In this document: positions 53,342 to 63,953 of the stretch, piece by piece | Numbering within the stretch: the stretch's first letter is position 1 | How the letters are laid out: every line of letters starts with the position of its first letter | Assembly: GCA_030710605.1 (NCBI GenBank) | Contig: CP092865.1 | Span: 29,048,190-29,112,189, forward strand | Source: Cordylochernes scorpioides | Lineage: Eukaryota; Arthropoda; Arachnida; Pseudoscorpiones; Chernetidae | Direction: 5' to 3' | Length of the DNA: 64,000 nucleotides | Program-made: the position numbers and the translations under genes | The notes under the pieces: model-generated | Seen by the model: only the letters and a program-made list of their open reading frames with translations | The model's database searches: none | What the model was told of the DNA's origin: nothing

Positions 53342-55727
53342 CAACTTGGATCGGCACTTCGGAAACGAGGAACCAGAGGACGAGATCTCTCTGACTACTT
53401 GTGGTTTGGTGGATCCGCCCTTTTCTGAGAATGAGGTGAAACTGACGGCTTTCAAGTTCGGGAAAAGGAAATCTCCTGGTCCCGAAGGGATCGATAACAC
53501 GGTCGTGAAAGCCCTGTTAAGAATGCACCCATCACTTCTTTCCAGGCTTTTCAATAGGTGCCTGGACACTGGTACTTTTCCTGAGGCATGGAAGGTTGCC
53601 CGAGTAGTGCTTCTCGAAAAGTCTGGTAGAAAGGGTAATTCTCCTAATGATTATCGTCCACTTTCTTTACTAGTGTGTCTAGGTATGGTCCTGGATAGCC
53701 TACTAGCTCAGCGACTGAAGCACTGGCTAGAGAGTAATGAGCTCCTTTCCTCTTTACAACATGGTTTTAGGGAAGGGAAGTCCACAACCACAGCTCTGAA
53801 CGAGGTGTTAGAGGGGGTTGAGATGGGCTTAAATAAGGGTGCTTGGGTTCTTTTCGGGGCCCTGGTCATTGATGGCGTGTTCAACTCCATGAGCTGGAAC
53901 AAGCTGATGAGAAATTTGATGGACATGGGTGGTCCTGATAATTTGTGCAGCTTGGTTCGTGACTTCCTGAGGGATAGACGGATTAGTCTCAGTTTTGGTG
54001 GGCGGAAGTTGGAAAGAAACTGTGCTAGGTGTTGCCCCCAGGGCTCTTGCTGCGGACCTATTCTGTGGAATATCCTGGTAAACACCGTTTTACAGGAGGA
54101 GCTCCCTGAGGGAGCCAGGCTGGTTCTCTATGCTGACGACCAGTTCCTCATCATTGAGGCTGCTTCGAGAGCAAAGGCTGAGAAGTGTGTTGAAACCTCT
54201 CTCCAAATTCTCTCGATCTGGGCCTATGACTCTGGCCTTAAGTTCAATGTCTCCAAAACTAAAGCCCTCAGCTTTAAGCCTAGAGGCATAAGAACTAAAA
54301 GGAAAGGGATCAAATGGGAACACAAGCCGGCTATCCGGATGGAAGGACGGAGGGTAGCGTTGGTCAATAGGATGACCATCCTGGGGGTGGTCATTGATGA
54401 CAAGATGGGTTGGCAATACCAGGCGGAGGAGATGGTGGCGAGAGGCAGGGAGGCGTTGTGCAGGCCTGTCCTGGTTGGCTCTCAACAGGGGGGGGGGGAG
54501 AAGGAGGGTACTATTTTTAGGAACCTCTGCCTCTTCTGTGTCGAGCCAATTTTGCTATATGATTCCGGGGCTTGGTGGCGCCGAAACAGGGATTAGAAGG
54601 TGGCAACAACTCTAGAGAGAGTGCAGAGGACAGCGGCACTCAGAATCACAGGGGGATATCGCACTATCAGCAGTGAGGCCTTTTTGGTCCTCGCTGGGCT
54701 TATTCCCCTGGGATTCAAACTAGAGGAGGAGACCCTCAGACAAAAGATCTGGGAGAACAGGGAAGATGCCCTGGGACTTGAAGCGTGGGCCCTGGAATCG
54801 GAGAGGGACCCAAGGAAGCCTCCGCAGTGGTTGCCAAAGTGGAATTGGAGTCCTGGAGGGCCGACAGGGATTGGCACGGAGGTTTTCACTGATGGTAGTA
54901 AGTCTGGAACCAATACTGGAGGTGGGGTAGTGATATTCACTAATGGAGAGCTGATCTTCCAAGAAAGTTTAACACTCAGAGTGGACGAATTGGTCTTTTC
55001 AGCCGAGCTGGTTGCGATCAGGGTAGCCCTCAGAGTGTGTGCCGAGAAGAACTTCAGCCCGGACTGCCTCTATTCAGATTGTATGTCGGCCCTCGTCGCC
55101 ATCAATCTGGAGAAAGGGCAACTCGCGCATCAAATAATCCAGGAGCTGGAGATGATGACGCGGGCTCCCGAGCTCCCATGGTTTAGGAGACACAGCCTCA
55201 TCGAAGGTAATGAGTTCGCAGACAGGATCGCTAAGGCAGGATGCTTTAGACGTAGATCACTGAGGACCCCAGTGACCAAGAAAGAAGTTTATGGGAGGAT
55301 CAGGGGGCACGTCCAGGACTTATGGTTGGACAGATGGAGGAACAGTGTGAAGGGGAGAGAGGTATTCAATGGGGTAACAACCCCCAAGTACCTCTGTAAG
55401 GTAATGTCCCACAAACTCATTAGGGTAGTTCGGGACATGGGCTCTTCCCCAAGTCTCCACAGATTTAAAATTAAGAGAAACCCTGATTGCGTCTATGGAG
55501 AAAGGGATGTGAATGCACGCCACTACGTCTTGAATTGTCCAAGGGTAGTGGGTGTAGAGGAAGAGAGAAGGAGGGCGAGGAGCGCGATCGAGAGTAAGCT
55601 GCTGAGAAATCACAGCAAGCTTCTTGAGAAAGCCCACGACGTGGCAGCTGAGCTTTTCCTCAGCTGTGAGTGAACAGAGTCGACCGGGGGTTGCCTCCCC
55701 GCGGTCCCTGCTGGACACAGTAGATAG
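53342..55727 (+). mobile_element. R1-like non-LTR retrotransposon, 5' truncated
   Basis: It begins inside the linker before the reverse transcriptase and ends after the RNase H and C-terminal region near GGTCCCTGCTGGACACAG. Its higher GC content sets it off from both neighbours. Confidence 0.7.
53346..55673 (+). pseudogene. R1-like ORF2: reverse transcriptase and RNase H, one in-frame TAG
   Basis: A continuous frame of 775 codons. The reverse transcriptase shows RKSPGPEGIDNTVVKALLRM, DYRPLSLL, GFREGKSTTTALNEVLEGVE, VIDGVFNSMSW and LYADDQFLII (YADD intact). After the stop the RNase H domain has FTDGSKS, FSAELVAIRVAL, YSDCMSALVAI and IEGNEFADRIA, covering its acidic residues. The C-terminus has a CVYGERDVNARHYVLNCP finger-like motif. 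The only break is TAG at 54594-54596 between the two domains, with the frame unchanged behind it. RNase H after the reverse transcriptase occurs in R1/LOA/I-group elements. 5' truncation removed ORF1 and the endonuclease, so it cannot move on its own. Confidence 0.8.
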
Positions 55728-58386
55728 TTTACTATTTTGCTTTAAGTGTTGTATGGCACTTCTACTATCAGTAAGAATCCAGATATCTTGATAATTAGTA
55801 TTTCTGATGGATTTTAAGGCTTCATAGATGGCTATAAGTTCTGATCTGAAGACTGAGCAAAAATCTGGGTTTCTTCTGTTCATTTTCTCAATGCCATTTG
55901 TTTTTTTGATGAGACAGCCACTGCCAGTGTGTCCTAGCTCGTCTCTGCTACCATCGGTATAAATAGTTATTTCTAATGATAATTGTTTTAAGTATTCTGG
56001 ATTTTGGCATTGTTTGTTGGTGGGTTAATTTAAAGAGGCATTAAAAATAACATTTTGTAGTGGTTCGCATGGAGAATTTTTTTCAACTTTATATTTTAAA
56101 AATCCATTTCTTTTGGCCAGGTGGAGAGGGCCTTCTTTTTTGAGTCTTATATTGGGTTCCCAATTAAGTATGTAATTGAAAGTTCTGTGTTTGTTTTCAT
56201 AACTCTTGATTCTGTTTATATATTTTGGCAGATTGTAGCTTATTCTATCCTTTAAGGGCATAATGTCTGCCTCGTAAAGTACAATATTATCAGGGCAGGT
56301 ATTTCGAAGATCTGTTATAATTCTAGTTGCATTTAGTTGTATCCTTTCCGGTGTTTTTAGAATTGTTTCAGATGCTGTACCATAGATTTGATATCCATAT
56401 TCCAAGATAGGTCTCATTAGAGTTGTGTAAGTTAATTTTAGTGTTGTTGCTTCAGCTCCCCACTCTCTTCCTGAAATATATTTCAGGATTTTTAGTCGGT
56501 CTCTTCCTTTTCTAAATACTCCTTCAATATGTTTACAGGAGTTAATTTCTGGTTCCAGGGTGTAGCCGAGATATTTAGAATGTTTATTAATTGCAATTGT
56601 TGTTCTTTCAGAATAATATTTGGTCTTATTTTGCATAGTTTCTTATCGGTAGTAAAAAGACAGGTTTCAGAATTTTGGGGGTTAAATTCTAATTTATGTT
56701 TATTAGCAAATTTTCTAGGTGGAGAAGAGTCTTGTTCAAATCTCTTTCAGCTTTTTTCCAGTTAGTGTTGCTGCTCCATAGAATAATGTCATCTGCGAAA
56801 AGTCCAATATTGGTTTTATGTGAAAAAATTTCTTCTATGCCTGCAATAAATAGGGTGAAGAGAGTTGGGCTAAGGACTGATCCTTGTGGTAATCCTTGGT
56901 AAAATTTGAAGGTTTTAGATAGAGTGCCATTATATTTGACCCTGATGTATATATTTTTAAGGGAATCATTTATCCAAGTTATAGCTTTTCCATCAATTTT
57001 GAAATGTTTGTATAATTTTGTAATTAACTTGTTTTTCCATACCTTATCAAAAGCTTGTGTAAGGTCTAAAAAGCAGCTATGGTGTGGCTAGTTGGTTTTT
57101 TGTTTTGTGCATCTTTTACCTTTTGTGTGAAAAATAAGAGTTGGTCTATTGTCTCATGTCCTTTCCTAAATCCATATTGTTCTTCTGGTAAGAGATTTCT
57201 TGTGTCGGGGTAGTAGGTGAGTCGTCTGAGTATAATTTTTTCAATTAATTTGCAGAAAATATTTGTGAGGGAGATAGGTCGGTAGTTTTTTGGGTCATCA
57301 GCAAATTTTTGAAGTTTTTTAATGGGAATTATTGTTGCATTTTTACAGTCTTGAGGCAATTTTCCAGTTTTCCAGGAGTTATTGAAAATATTAAGAAGTC
57401 TTTCTTTGCCAATTTTGCCCAAGTTTGATATCATTCGGCCATGGATTCCATCTGGCCCAGGAGTCTTGTTTAGGTCAGTGTTTTCTAATGTATAAGCTAG
57501 CTCTTTCATATTGATTTTTTTCATGGTAAATATTATGAGTGCTGGTGACATTTTTACAGTCATGAATAATCTTTCGGGCCTTTTTTCAACCTTGATTTTA
57601 CTACTTATTTGATATGAATTACCTAAAGGATTGGCAGCAATTTTGTCATTAGTTGCTGGTGTACCATCTGTATTCTTAATCATATTTGCGTTTTCAGTTT
57701 GTGGCTGGACTCTATCAATTTGTTTTGCCAAATTCCAAAGTTTTGTATTTTGGTTTCTTGGGTTCAGGTTTTTCACAGGTTTGTTTCCATTTTTCCCTTT
57801 TCACATTTACGTATAATCTTTTTATTTTTGCAATCACAATGTTCAGTTCAGTTCTACAATTTGTTTGGTTTTGGGTGCACTTTTTTGTAGTTCATTTCTT
57901 TTAGTTATAAGTGTTTGAATATTTTTGCCTGGTGTGTATAATTTGGAATCCATTTCTTAATATTACCTCTTGGTATTGCATTTGTGGAAAATGTCAGGAT
58001 AGTAAAAACTTATATCAAGGGCTTATGCAGTATTATAGCTTGTAGGAATGATGGGTAGGATTCCCATCATTTAAGCACATGAAGGCATTGTCGTCAAATA
58101 TGTTTGATAGTATTTCGACTCTTGGGTTTGACGTAGAACATCCCCATAGTTGATGTTTGCCATTAAGGTCACCTACAATAATAGTGTTGTCTGTAAGAAA
58201 TTGAGCTATTGTTCCATCGTTAATAAATGTATTGTTTGGAGGGTGATACATATTGTATATGTTGATGGCTTTGTTTTGATTGAGGTAGACTTTGATACCT
58301 TGGGCTTCGAGGTCTAATGTGTTTGGAATATTAATGGCTATGTCCTCATAGTACAAATTCTTGATTAAAAATGCTAGGCCACGCCA
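55728..58386 (-). pseudogene. Jockey-like LINE on the minus strand, both ends cut
   Basis: Minus-strand pieces give an endonuclease (RGLAFLIKNLYYEDIAINIP, NIYNMYHPPNNTF, IIVGDLNGKHQLWG), a linker, a reverse transcriptase (NKTPGPDGIHGRMISNLGKI, NYRPISLTNIFCKLIEKIIL, FADD near 56785) and a thumb with RPILEYGYQIYG. It ends in an RNase H start (FRSELIAIYEAL, ILTDSRSAIQHL) that is cut at the junction with the R1-like element. Frameshifts are present near 57070 and 56650. Confidence 0.75.
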
Positions 58387-59165
58387 TTTAACAGCATATA
58401 CAGATGGATCTTCAGACCTTACCCTGAGTAATGGAGAGGCCGGAATTATAACATAATACTGCAAGATGGAACAAACATCAAAATCAAAGAAAGAGCAGGA
58501 CAGATTTCGTCAAACTTCACTTGTGAACTGTAAAGCCCTTGATGTATGCCTTAACCAACCATCCCTGCATCAAGCAGAAGGGATTTTAATATACAGCGAC
58601 TCCATATCCGCTCTAGAAGCAATTCAGAAAGGCAATACTAAAATCACACAGAAAATACACTCGTTACTTACCCAACTGGAACCATTGGAGAATAACTGCA
58701 TTCTACATTGGATCCCTGCCCATGCTGGGATCGGGGGTAATGAAATGGCATTTGAATTGGCAAAGGAAGCCAGAAAGTTGAGCCAAAGGAAAGAACAAAT
58801 GTCATTATTTGACGCTGATTCTTTGTCAAAATACAAGATAATTAAAAAAAATAAGAAAAGATCAAAATGCGAAATAAACTCTGAGAGAAAAATGACAAAA
58901 ACTATAACAAGACTTAGAACAAAACACTATAAAGGAATGACAATACATCCAGATGGCACAAGAACCTATAGGGCATGCAACAATTTTCCTGGTGTGGAAC
59001 TTACACCTACCCACATATTCTCATAGCCAGCAATGGCTTGCAGAAAATTGACATAGACACAGAGCAGCAGCTTTACACACCCAAGATAGTGGACATTGCT
59101 GCTGCTGTGATGGAGATGCATGGGTACATCTAAGGCTCTTTATTGGACACGACAACAACAACGGC
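58387..59165 (+). pseudogene. Jockey-like LINE, part 3: RNase H and 3' end
   Basis: The RNase H domain shows AYTDGSSDLTLSNGEAGI, YSDSISALEAI and HWIPAHAGIGGNEMAFELAK. It is followed by the C-terminal THIFS region and a tail GACACGACAACAACAAC. It completes the LINE begun at 50190; about 150 residues between parts 2 and 3 were not found. The same 3' end lies at 31660-32215. Confidence 0.75.
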
Positions 59166-59713
59166 ATTCAAGAGTAAAATAAATTATCAGAGATAGATAC
59201 ATATTTTTCATATTAATTAAAATAAATATAATCGATACTGAGTGAGAGTTGAATTAAAAATATTAGAAATTTATTATCTTCGGAAACAAACCGTATCTAA
59301 AATATCAAATTTATTTTTGCTACATGTTTTAATTTGCATTTACCTATTTTACATATCTCTGATTGTATTTGAAAATCGTTAACCAATTCTTCATACTTTT
59401 GGCGAAGTGGTGTTTTATTAATTTGTTATTTTATATTATAAGGGTTCTTTCCTGGTATTCAAAAAAGGAAAAATACGTGTCGATCAGTTATATTTTTCAA
59501 TTTATCAAACAATTTGGCCGCTGAATCTCTGATTCTGGTAGAGCGCCATCTGGCGGATAAAATTGTAACTAAAATCAATTTCGAATTTTTCATTATTTGC
59601 CATAAAAAATCCCATTGCATCCTGAACACAATGGTGTTTACCGCATTGCTCTAGCGCAAATATTCGAGGAGTTATTAATTTTTAAAGTTGTGCGGGACTT
59701 TTGGATCACCCTG

Positions 59714-60309
59714 TATAAATAAACGAAAAATAGTTAATATGAAAAAAGAAGCAATATTATATATATTTTTTTATTTGATAGCTATGTACTTAAATAAATA
59801 TATCTATCAAGCTCTACTTACTAATTATATAAAATATATGAAAAATCTAATTCATTTCCTATTCTTTTTAAAATTTTAAATAATGCAAGGTCTTTACAAA
59901 TATTATTTTTGAGGAACAATACGTTTTTTTCTGGTTTCTTGATCATAATTTATATAGATGCAGAATAGTTAGGAAGTGATAAAATAATTACACATTAATG
60001 GATTAATCGATTTTATTTTTCTGTGAAGTCTATCATAGTTTACTAGCTTGGCATCAGATTACAACAATAATCCGCAACCTATGTTGATTGCAAAGTCTAT
60101 TGTATATTTGTCAAATATTTTAATATATTGGTGAAAGAAGCCTTTTTATCTTGTTCTTCGATCTCTGCACCGAGATTATCAGAAAAAAAAAATTGTGAAC
60201 CCATAAAATTCTATTTTAGATTCACCAGGCAGCCGAGCTTTGGAATTTGGAAATCATATTTTCACACATTTATTTATTTATGATTCACACATAAATCGGT
60301 GACTTATTA
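59714..60309. other. AT-rich spacer, nothing identified
   Basis: No supported gene or repeat. Confidence 0.4.
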
Positions 60310-60317
60310 TTGCCTAA

Positions 60318-60904
60318 CAGTGTTGGGCAAATATTAATTAAAGTGATTTATTAAAGATTAACAATTGATTAATTGTTAATTGTATTCATACAATTAACAA
60401 TTGATTAATTGTTAATTGCACTTTTCTAATTAACAATTAATTAATTGTTAATTGCACTTCAATTTAATTGAAAAATATTTTTTTAATGCCCAACACTGCA
60501 TTTCAGTACCACTCTCTTCTCGAACATGCTGTCCGACAATTTGTGACTCTTTGGCAGATTTGTCATTGTCGCAAAAGAAAAAAGGCGTTCAACTGCAGCT
60601 GACGATGGTAAAGGTGTGTTGTATTTAATAAAAACACTTTTTATCTCAGGCAGTGTTGGGCAAATATTAATTAAAATGATTTATTAAAGATTAACAATTG
60701 ATTAATTGTTAATTGTAATTTTCACAATTAACAATTAATCAATTGTTAATTGTATTTTTACAATTAACAATTAATTAATTGTTAACTGTATTCATACAAT
60801 TAACAATTAATTAATTGTTAATTGCACTTTTCTAATTAACAATTAATTAATTGCTAATTGCACTTCAATTTAATTGAAAAATAATTTTTTAATGCCCAAC
60901 ACTG
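60318..60904 (-). mobile_element. Composite hAT element with 8-bp target duplication
   Basis: CAGTGTTGGGCA at 60318 and TGCCCAACACTG ending at 60904 are the outer termini. TTGCCTAA lies outside both (60310-60317 and 60905-60912), the 8-bp duplication of hAT elements. A second pair of the same termini faces inward at 60488-60499 and 60651-60662, so two MITE-like modules flank a short transposase remnant. The modules consist of repeated palindromes AATTAACAATTAATTAATTG. Confidence 0.8.
60485..60650 (-). pseudogene. hAT transposase C-terminal dimerisation fragment
   Basis: The minus strand reads YNTPLPSSAAVERLFSFATM then TNLPKSHKLSDSMFEKRVVL and ends with CSVGH and a stop formed by the terminal repeat itself. 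PSSAAVERLFS is the hallmark of the hAT dimerisation domain. Only these 50-odd residues remain, so no catalytic part is left. Confidence 0.85.
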
Positions 60905-60912
60905 TTGCCTAA

Positions 60913-61621
60913 ATAGTTTTGACAATGTCAATGAGCTCAAGAGCCAATCATTTTTCATTGCTTTTTTCAATATTGCAATAAACTTTCCATCATATACAAA
61001 TTTGAGGCCCAATGAAAATGACCGTCGTTATCTTAGAACAACTAATCTTTGGAAATTTAGTAATTGAATATTTTAACAGCATCATTATTTCTTTAAAACC
61101 GATTGAACTTTTTCAATAACCCTATATGATATGTAAAGAGGAAAGAAGCATTTTTTAAAGATTTGTCTATAACACCAATTTGGTCTCTACTATCCCTTTT
61201 AATTAAAAAAAAAGCAAAAAAAAAAAAAAACAAGTGTACTTTTTATTTAACTTCTAAAAGCCTTGAAAAATTCCTACATTTTCAAGATCGCTGCAAGGTT
61301 TCCGAAAACTATTTTATTAGATAATTTGTGCAAAACCTATTTAAAGGAATTTTAGAAGAAAAATAATAAATCTATAACACCAGACTATATAAATTGATAG
61401 AGTAATTTTTATTATATAATTTTTTATATTTTTTATTTCAAAATGAAATTGAATTTTTACACCCACGAAAATTGAATTGAAGCACTTCTAATAGGAAGAT
61501 TTGAGGTCGGTAATTAATGAGTATTATCAATTTCTTTCTTCATCTGGGGTAATAACTTGGAAGTATGGGATCTCTTTTTAATTGGAGTAATCTTTTTTGA
61601 AGTAGGGAATATCTTTCTCTT
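60913..61621. other. AT-rich spacer, nothing identified
   Basis: No supported gene or repeat. Confidence 0.4.
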
Positions 61622-61853
61622 TTTTAAGGAAGAAAATTTTTTTTCTTTGCAACAAGTTTCTTTTATTCTGCAATTTGGCAAGCTTTCAGGCGTTAGCCTA
61701 TCATCAGGCCGATTTCGCAAATATATATGCGAATATATATTTCGCATATATATTTGCGAAATCGGCCTGATGATAGGCTAACGCCTGAAAGCTTGCCAAA
61801 TTGCAGAATAAAAGAAACTTGTTGCAAAGAAATTTTTTCTTCCTTAAATTACT
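61622..61853. repeat. Near-perfect 230-bp palindrome with hammerhead-like cores
   Basis: Two arms of about 115 bp mirror each other around 61738 (AATATATATTT centre). They share GCAACAAGTTTCTTTTATTC, TTTGGCAAGCTTTCAGG and TCATCAGGCCGATTTCGC. Each arm holds one ribozyme-like core on opposite strands. Confidence 0.8.
61764..61797 (+). ncRNA. Hammerhead-like core, right arm (mirrored at 61677-61709, minus)
   Basis: GGC, CTGATGA (61767-61773), T, AGGC-TAAC-GCCT, GAAA (61787-61790), GCTT, GCC. Order and stems fit a hammerhead with a palindromic AAGCTT stem III, but an unpaired T sits between CTGATGA and stem II, where the consensus has a G-C pair. Activity is doubtful. Confidence 0.4.
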
Positions 61854-61879
61854 GATTGCAATTATTTAGGTTTTTATAG

Positions 61880-62690
61880 TGATTGATCTTTCTCTTTACC
61901 TGGGGTAATATACTTGAAGGTATAGTATATTTCTTCAACCTGGGGTTATTTACCTGAGAGAGTATGAGATCTTTCTTCACCTGGGGTTATATACCTGAGA
62001 GTATGGGATATTTCTTTTACCTGGAGTAATCTACTTGGAAGTAAGGGATCTTTCTTTTACCTGAAGTATTCTACTTGGAAGTAAGGGATCCTTCTTTCAT
62101 ATACCTGGAAGAATCTACTTGGAAGTAAGGGATATTTCTTTTACCTGGAGTGAAATACTTAGAAGTAAGGGATCTTTCTTTTACCTGGAGTAATCTACTT
62201 GGGAGTAAGGGATCTTTCTTTTATACCTGGAGTAATATACTTGGAAGTAAGAGATCTTTCTTTTATATATACCTGGAGTAATCTACTTGGAAGTAAGGGA
62301 TCTTTATTTTATATACCTGGAGTAAACTACTTGGAAGTAAGGGATCTTTCTTTTACCTGGAGTAATATAATTGGAAGTAAGGGATCTTTCTTTTACCTGG
62401 AGTAATATACTTGGAAATAAGGGATCTTTCTTTACTTAGAGTAATCTACTACAAGTATTGAATCTCTCTCTTTACCTGGAGTAATCTACTCGGAGTATGG
62501 GATTTTTTTTTTACCTGAGGTATCTATTTGGAACTATGGAATATTTCTATTAATAGGGTAATATACTACAAGTATTGAATCTCTCGCTTTACCTGGGGTA
62601 TCTACTTAGAAGTATAGGATCTCTTTCTTCACCTGAGTAATCTACTTGAGAGTATGGGATTTACATAGGATAAAATAGTTGAAAGGATCG
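61880..62690. repeat. ~40-bp minisatellite
   Basis: About 18-20 degenerate copies of TTTACCTGGAGTAATCTACT TGGAAGTAAGGGATCTTTCT. Some copies carry TATA insertions after ACCTGG. It lies about 100 bp before the exon 2 acceptor. Confidence 0.9.
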
Positions 62691-62785
62691 GATCTCTACA
62701 TAGACTCATATCAATTTACATTTTTTCAGAATATTTGAAATAAACAGATATAATTCCTCTTTCCAACACAGAAACGTGTTTTCAG

Positions 62786-63155
62786 GAAGCGCTGCCGATG
62801 GCTCAAGAAGGTCCTCGCCGGCCTGCGTGGTAAGAGGTTTTCTTCCCCCCCTGTTTGTCCTCCACCTTCTTTGGTCTCCTCGGTCCATTCCTCGCTCTGT
62901 TCAGGTTCCCTTCCACCTTCCCTCTTTAGTGATTCCAGTTATTCGTACCGCTCCTCCATAGCTTTGTGCGCTCCTAGTCCAGTGTTCGCGTTAGACCTTC
63001 CAGACAGACTTCTGCTCTCCCTTCCATCCCTCCTAGAGTCGGACAGGCCTCCGTTCATTCCAGAGAGTTTTTCACTGCCCAGTGTGTTCACGTCGTTGGA
63101 TTTCGAGGAGTGTCCATTGGCAGGGCTTCTCCCCTCTCCTCTTCTTCCCCCTTAG
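62786..63155 (+). CDS. Exon 2 of the lipid-anchored basic protein gene
   Basis: After the acceptor GTGTTTTCAG the joined frame gives residues 14-136 and TAG at 63153-63155. Residues 13-31 (KKKRCRWLKKVLAGLRGKR) are strongly basic and could form an amphipathic helix that adds membrane contact to the N-terminal lipids. The rest is rich in serine, proline and leucine (SLVSSVHSSLCSGSLPPSLF, RLLLSLPSLLESDRPPF), with no fold I recognise and a leucine-proline end. The segment is much richer in GC than the intron, and its end is followed by an AT-rich 3' UTR. Two other frames are also open in part of the exon; I prefer this one because the phase fits exon 1 and the lysine run is continuous. Another acceptor at 62771 would lead to an early stop. 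Confidence 0.6.
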
Positions 63156-63516
63156 GACCTCGGCAGAGGATGGGGTGAAGGAGGGAAGTGGGGAATTAGA
63201 GATGGTGAGTCGTTGAGAGAAATGGCCAGTGGCCGTTATATAATGTGTTAATTGTTGTAAAGCTGTTGTAAAGTTGTTGTGTTGTAATGCTGTTTTGTTT
63301 TAATTCTATTTTATTTTTTTATTTTTATATTTATTGGATAAACCTTCATTATAAGAAGCCAAGGGCAAAATTTGCTTTAAAATTGTGTGATGCTCCAAAT
63401 TTTCGAATTGGAAAATGTTCAAAATTCTATCAAGATGAATATTATGACGAAATTTTTGTAAATTGGAGAATCAAATCAAGCGACTTCTAATTTGTTGATA
63501 AAATTCTGTCATTAAA
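63156..63516 (+). other. 3' UTR with variant polyadenylation signal
   Basis: Repeated TGTTGTAAAGC/TGTTGTAAAGT near 63255 and an ATTAAA signal at 63511-63516 are visible. No AATAAA occurs nearer to the stop. Confidence 0.4.
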
Positions 63517-63920
63517 TCTTGAACAAATTTCTTTGGAAAGAAATTGAATAAGAAATGCAAAAATGATATGCATATATTGCCTTCATTGAGAAGTAGTTAC
63601 AACGAAGAAATTTATTCTTCAAACTTTAGAAATACGAAGTTTATATCAATGACCATCTGCATTGAGATGGTTGATCTGAAGTAAATTAATGTTGAATATG
63701 CTTGTTCAATAATGAATATCCATTTCTTACAGTTTCAACTGTATTTGTCAGAGTTTACGATGGTGCTGGTCTTTGTCGATTTCAAATTCTTTCAGGATAG
63801 ATTCTCTTAATTTCTGTCAGGTAAACAAATGGGAGACGGGAGGAACCTCTTGCTATGTAGGTTTGGAGGGTGCCCCTTGCTGCCTAGGAGCTCCGAACAC
63901 GCGCTGAATGGGCCGACTGA
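63517..63920. other. Region without supported gene
   Basis: Splice-like signals occur on both strands near 63795-63822 (TTTCTGTCAG GTAAAC), but no exon is convincing. Confidence 0.3.
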
Positions 63921-63953
63921 TGCCATCCAAGAACGGGCCCAGTGACTACGACC

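Larger units (their letters stand above)
48323..59713 (-). mobile_element. Mariner-like element with ~400-bp inverted repeats, nested by LINEs
   Basis: CAGGGTGATCCAAAAGTCCC starts the left end and its complement closes the right end, with TA outside both (48321-48322 and 59714-59715). The inverted repeats (48323-48725 and 59311-59713) match almost throughout, including CGCCAGATGGCGCTCTACCA. A decayed transposase lies at 49460-50187. The element was much shorter before LINEs filled 50190-59165. Confidence 0.8.
47840..62785 (+). other. Intron of the two-exon gene (14.9 kb, filled with transposons)
   Basis: It runs from GTAAGT to TTTTCAG. A mariner-like element with nested LINEs, a composite hAT element, a palindrome and a minisatellite make up most of it. 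At 47850-48322 and 59714-60309 I see only AT-rich sequence. Confidence 0.5.

Noticed and set aside
62776..62961. Alternative frame in exon 2 starting inside the acceptor region
   Set aside because: It does not join exon 1 in phase and gives no basic continuation. It is open because of the pyrimidine- and GC-rich composition.
63386..63391. TGTGAT (K-box-like) in the 3' UTR of the two-exon gene, suggesting a Bearded-family relation
   Set aside because: A single hexamer is expected by chance, and the protein lacks the other Bearded-family motifs.
63723..63802. Possible minus-strand terminal exon (KLRESILKEFEIDKDQHHRKL)
   Set aside because: Only 21 codons after a plausible acceptor, and the plus strand also has splice-like signals here; nothing decides between them.
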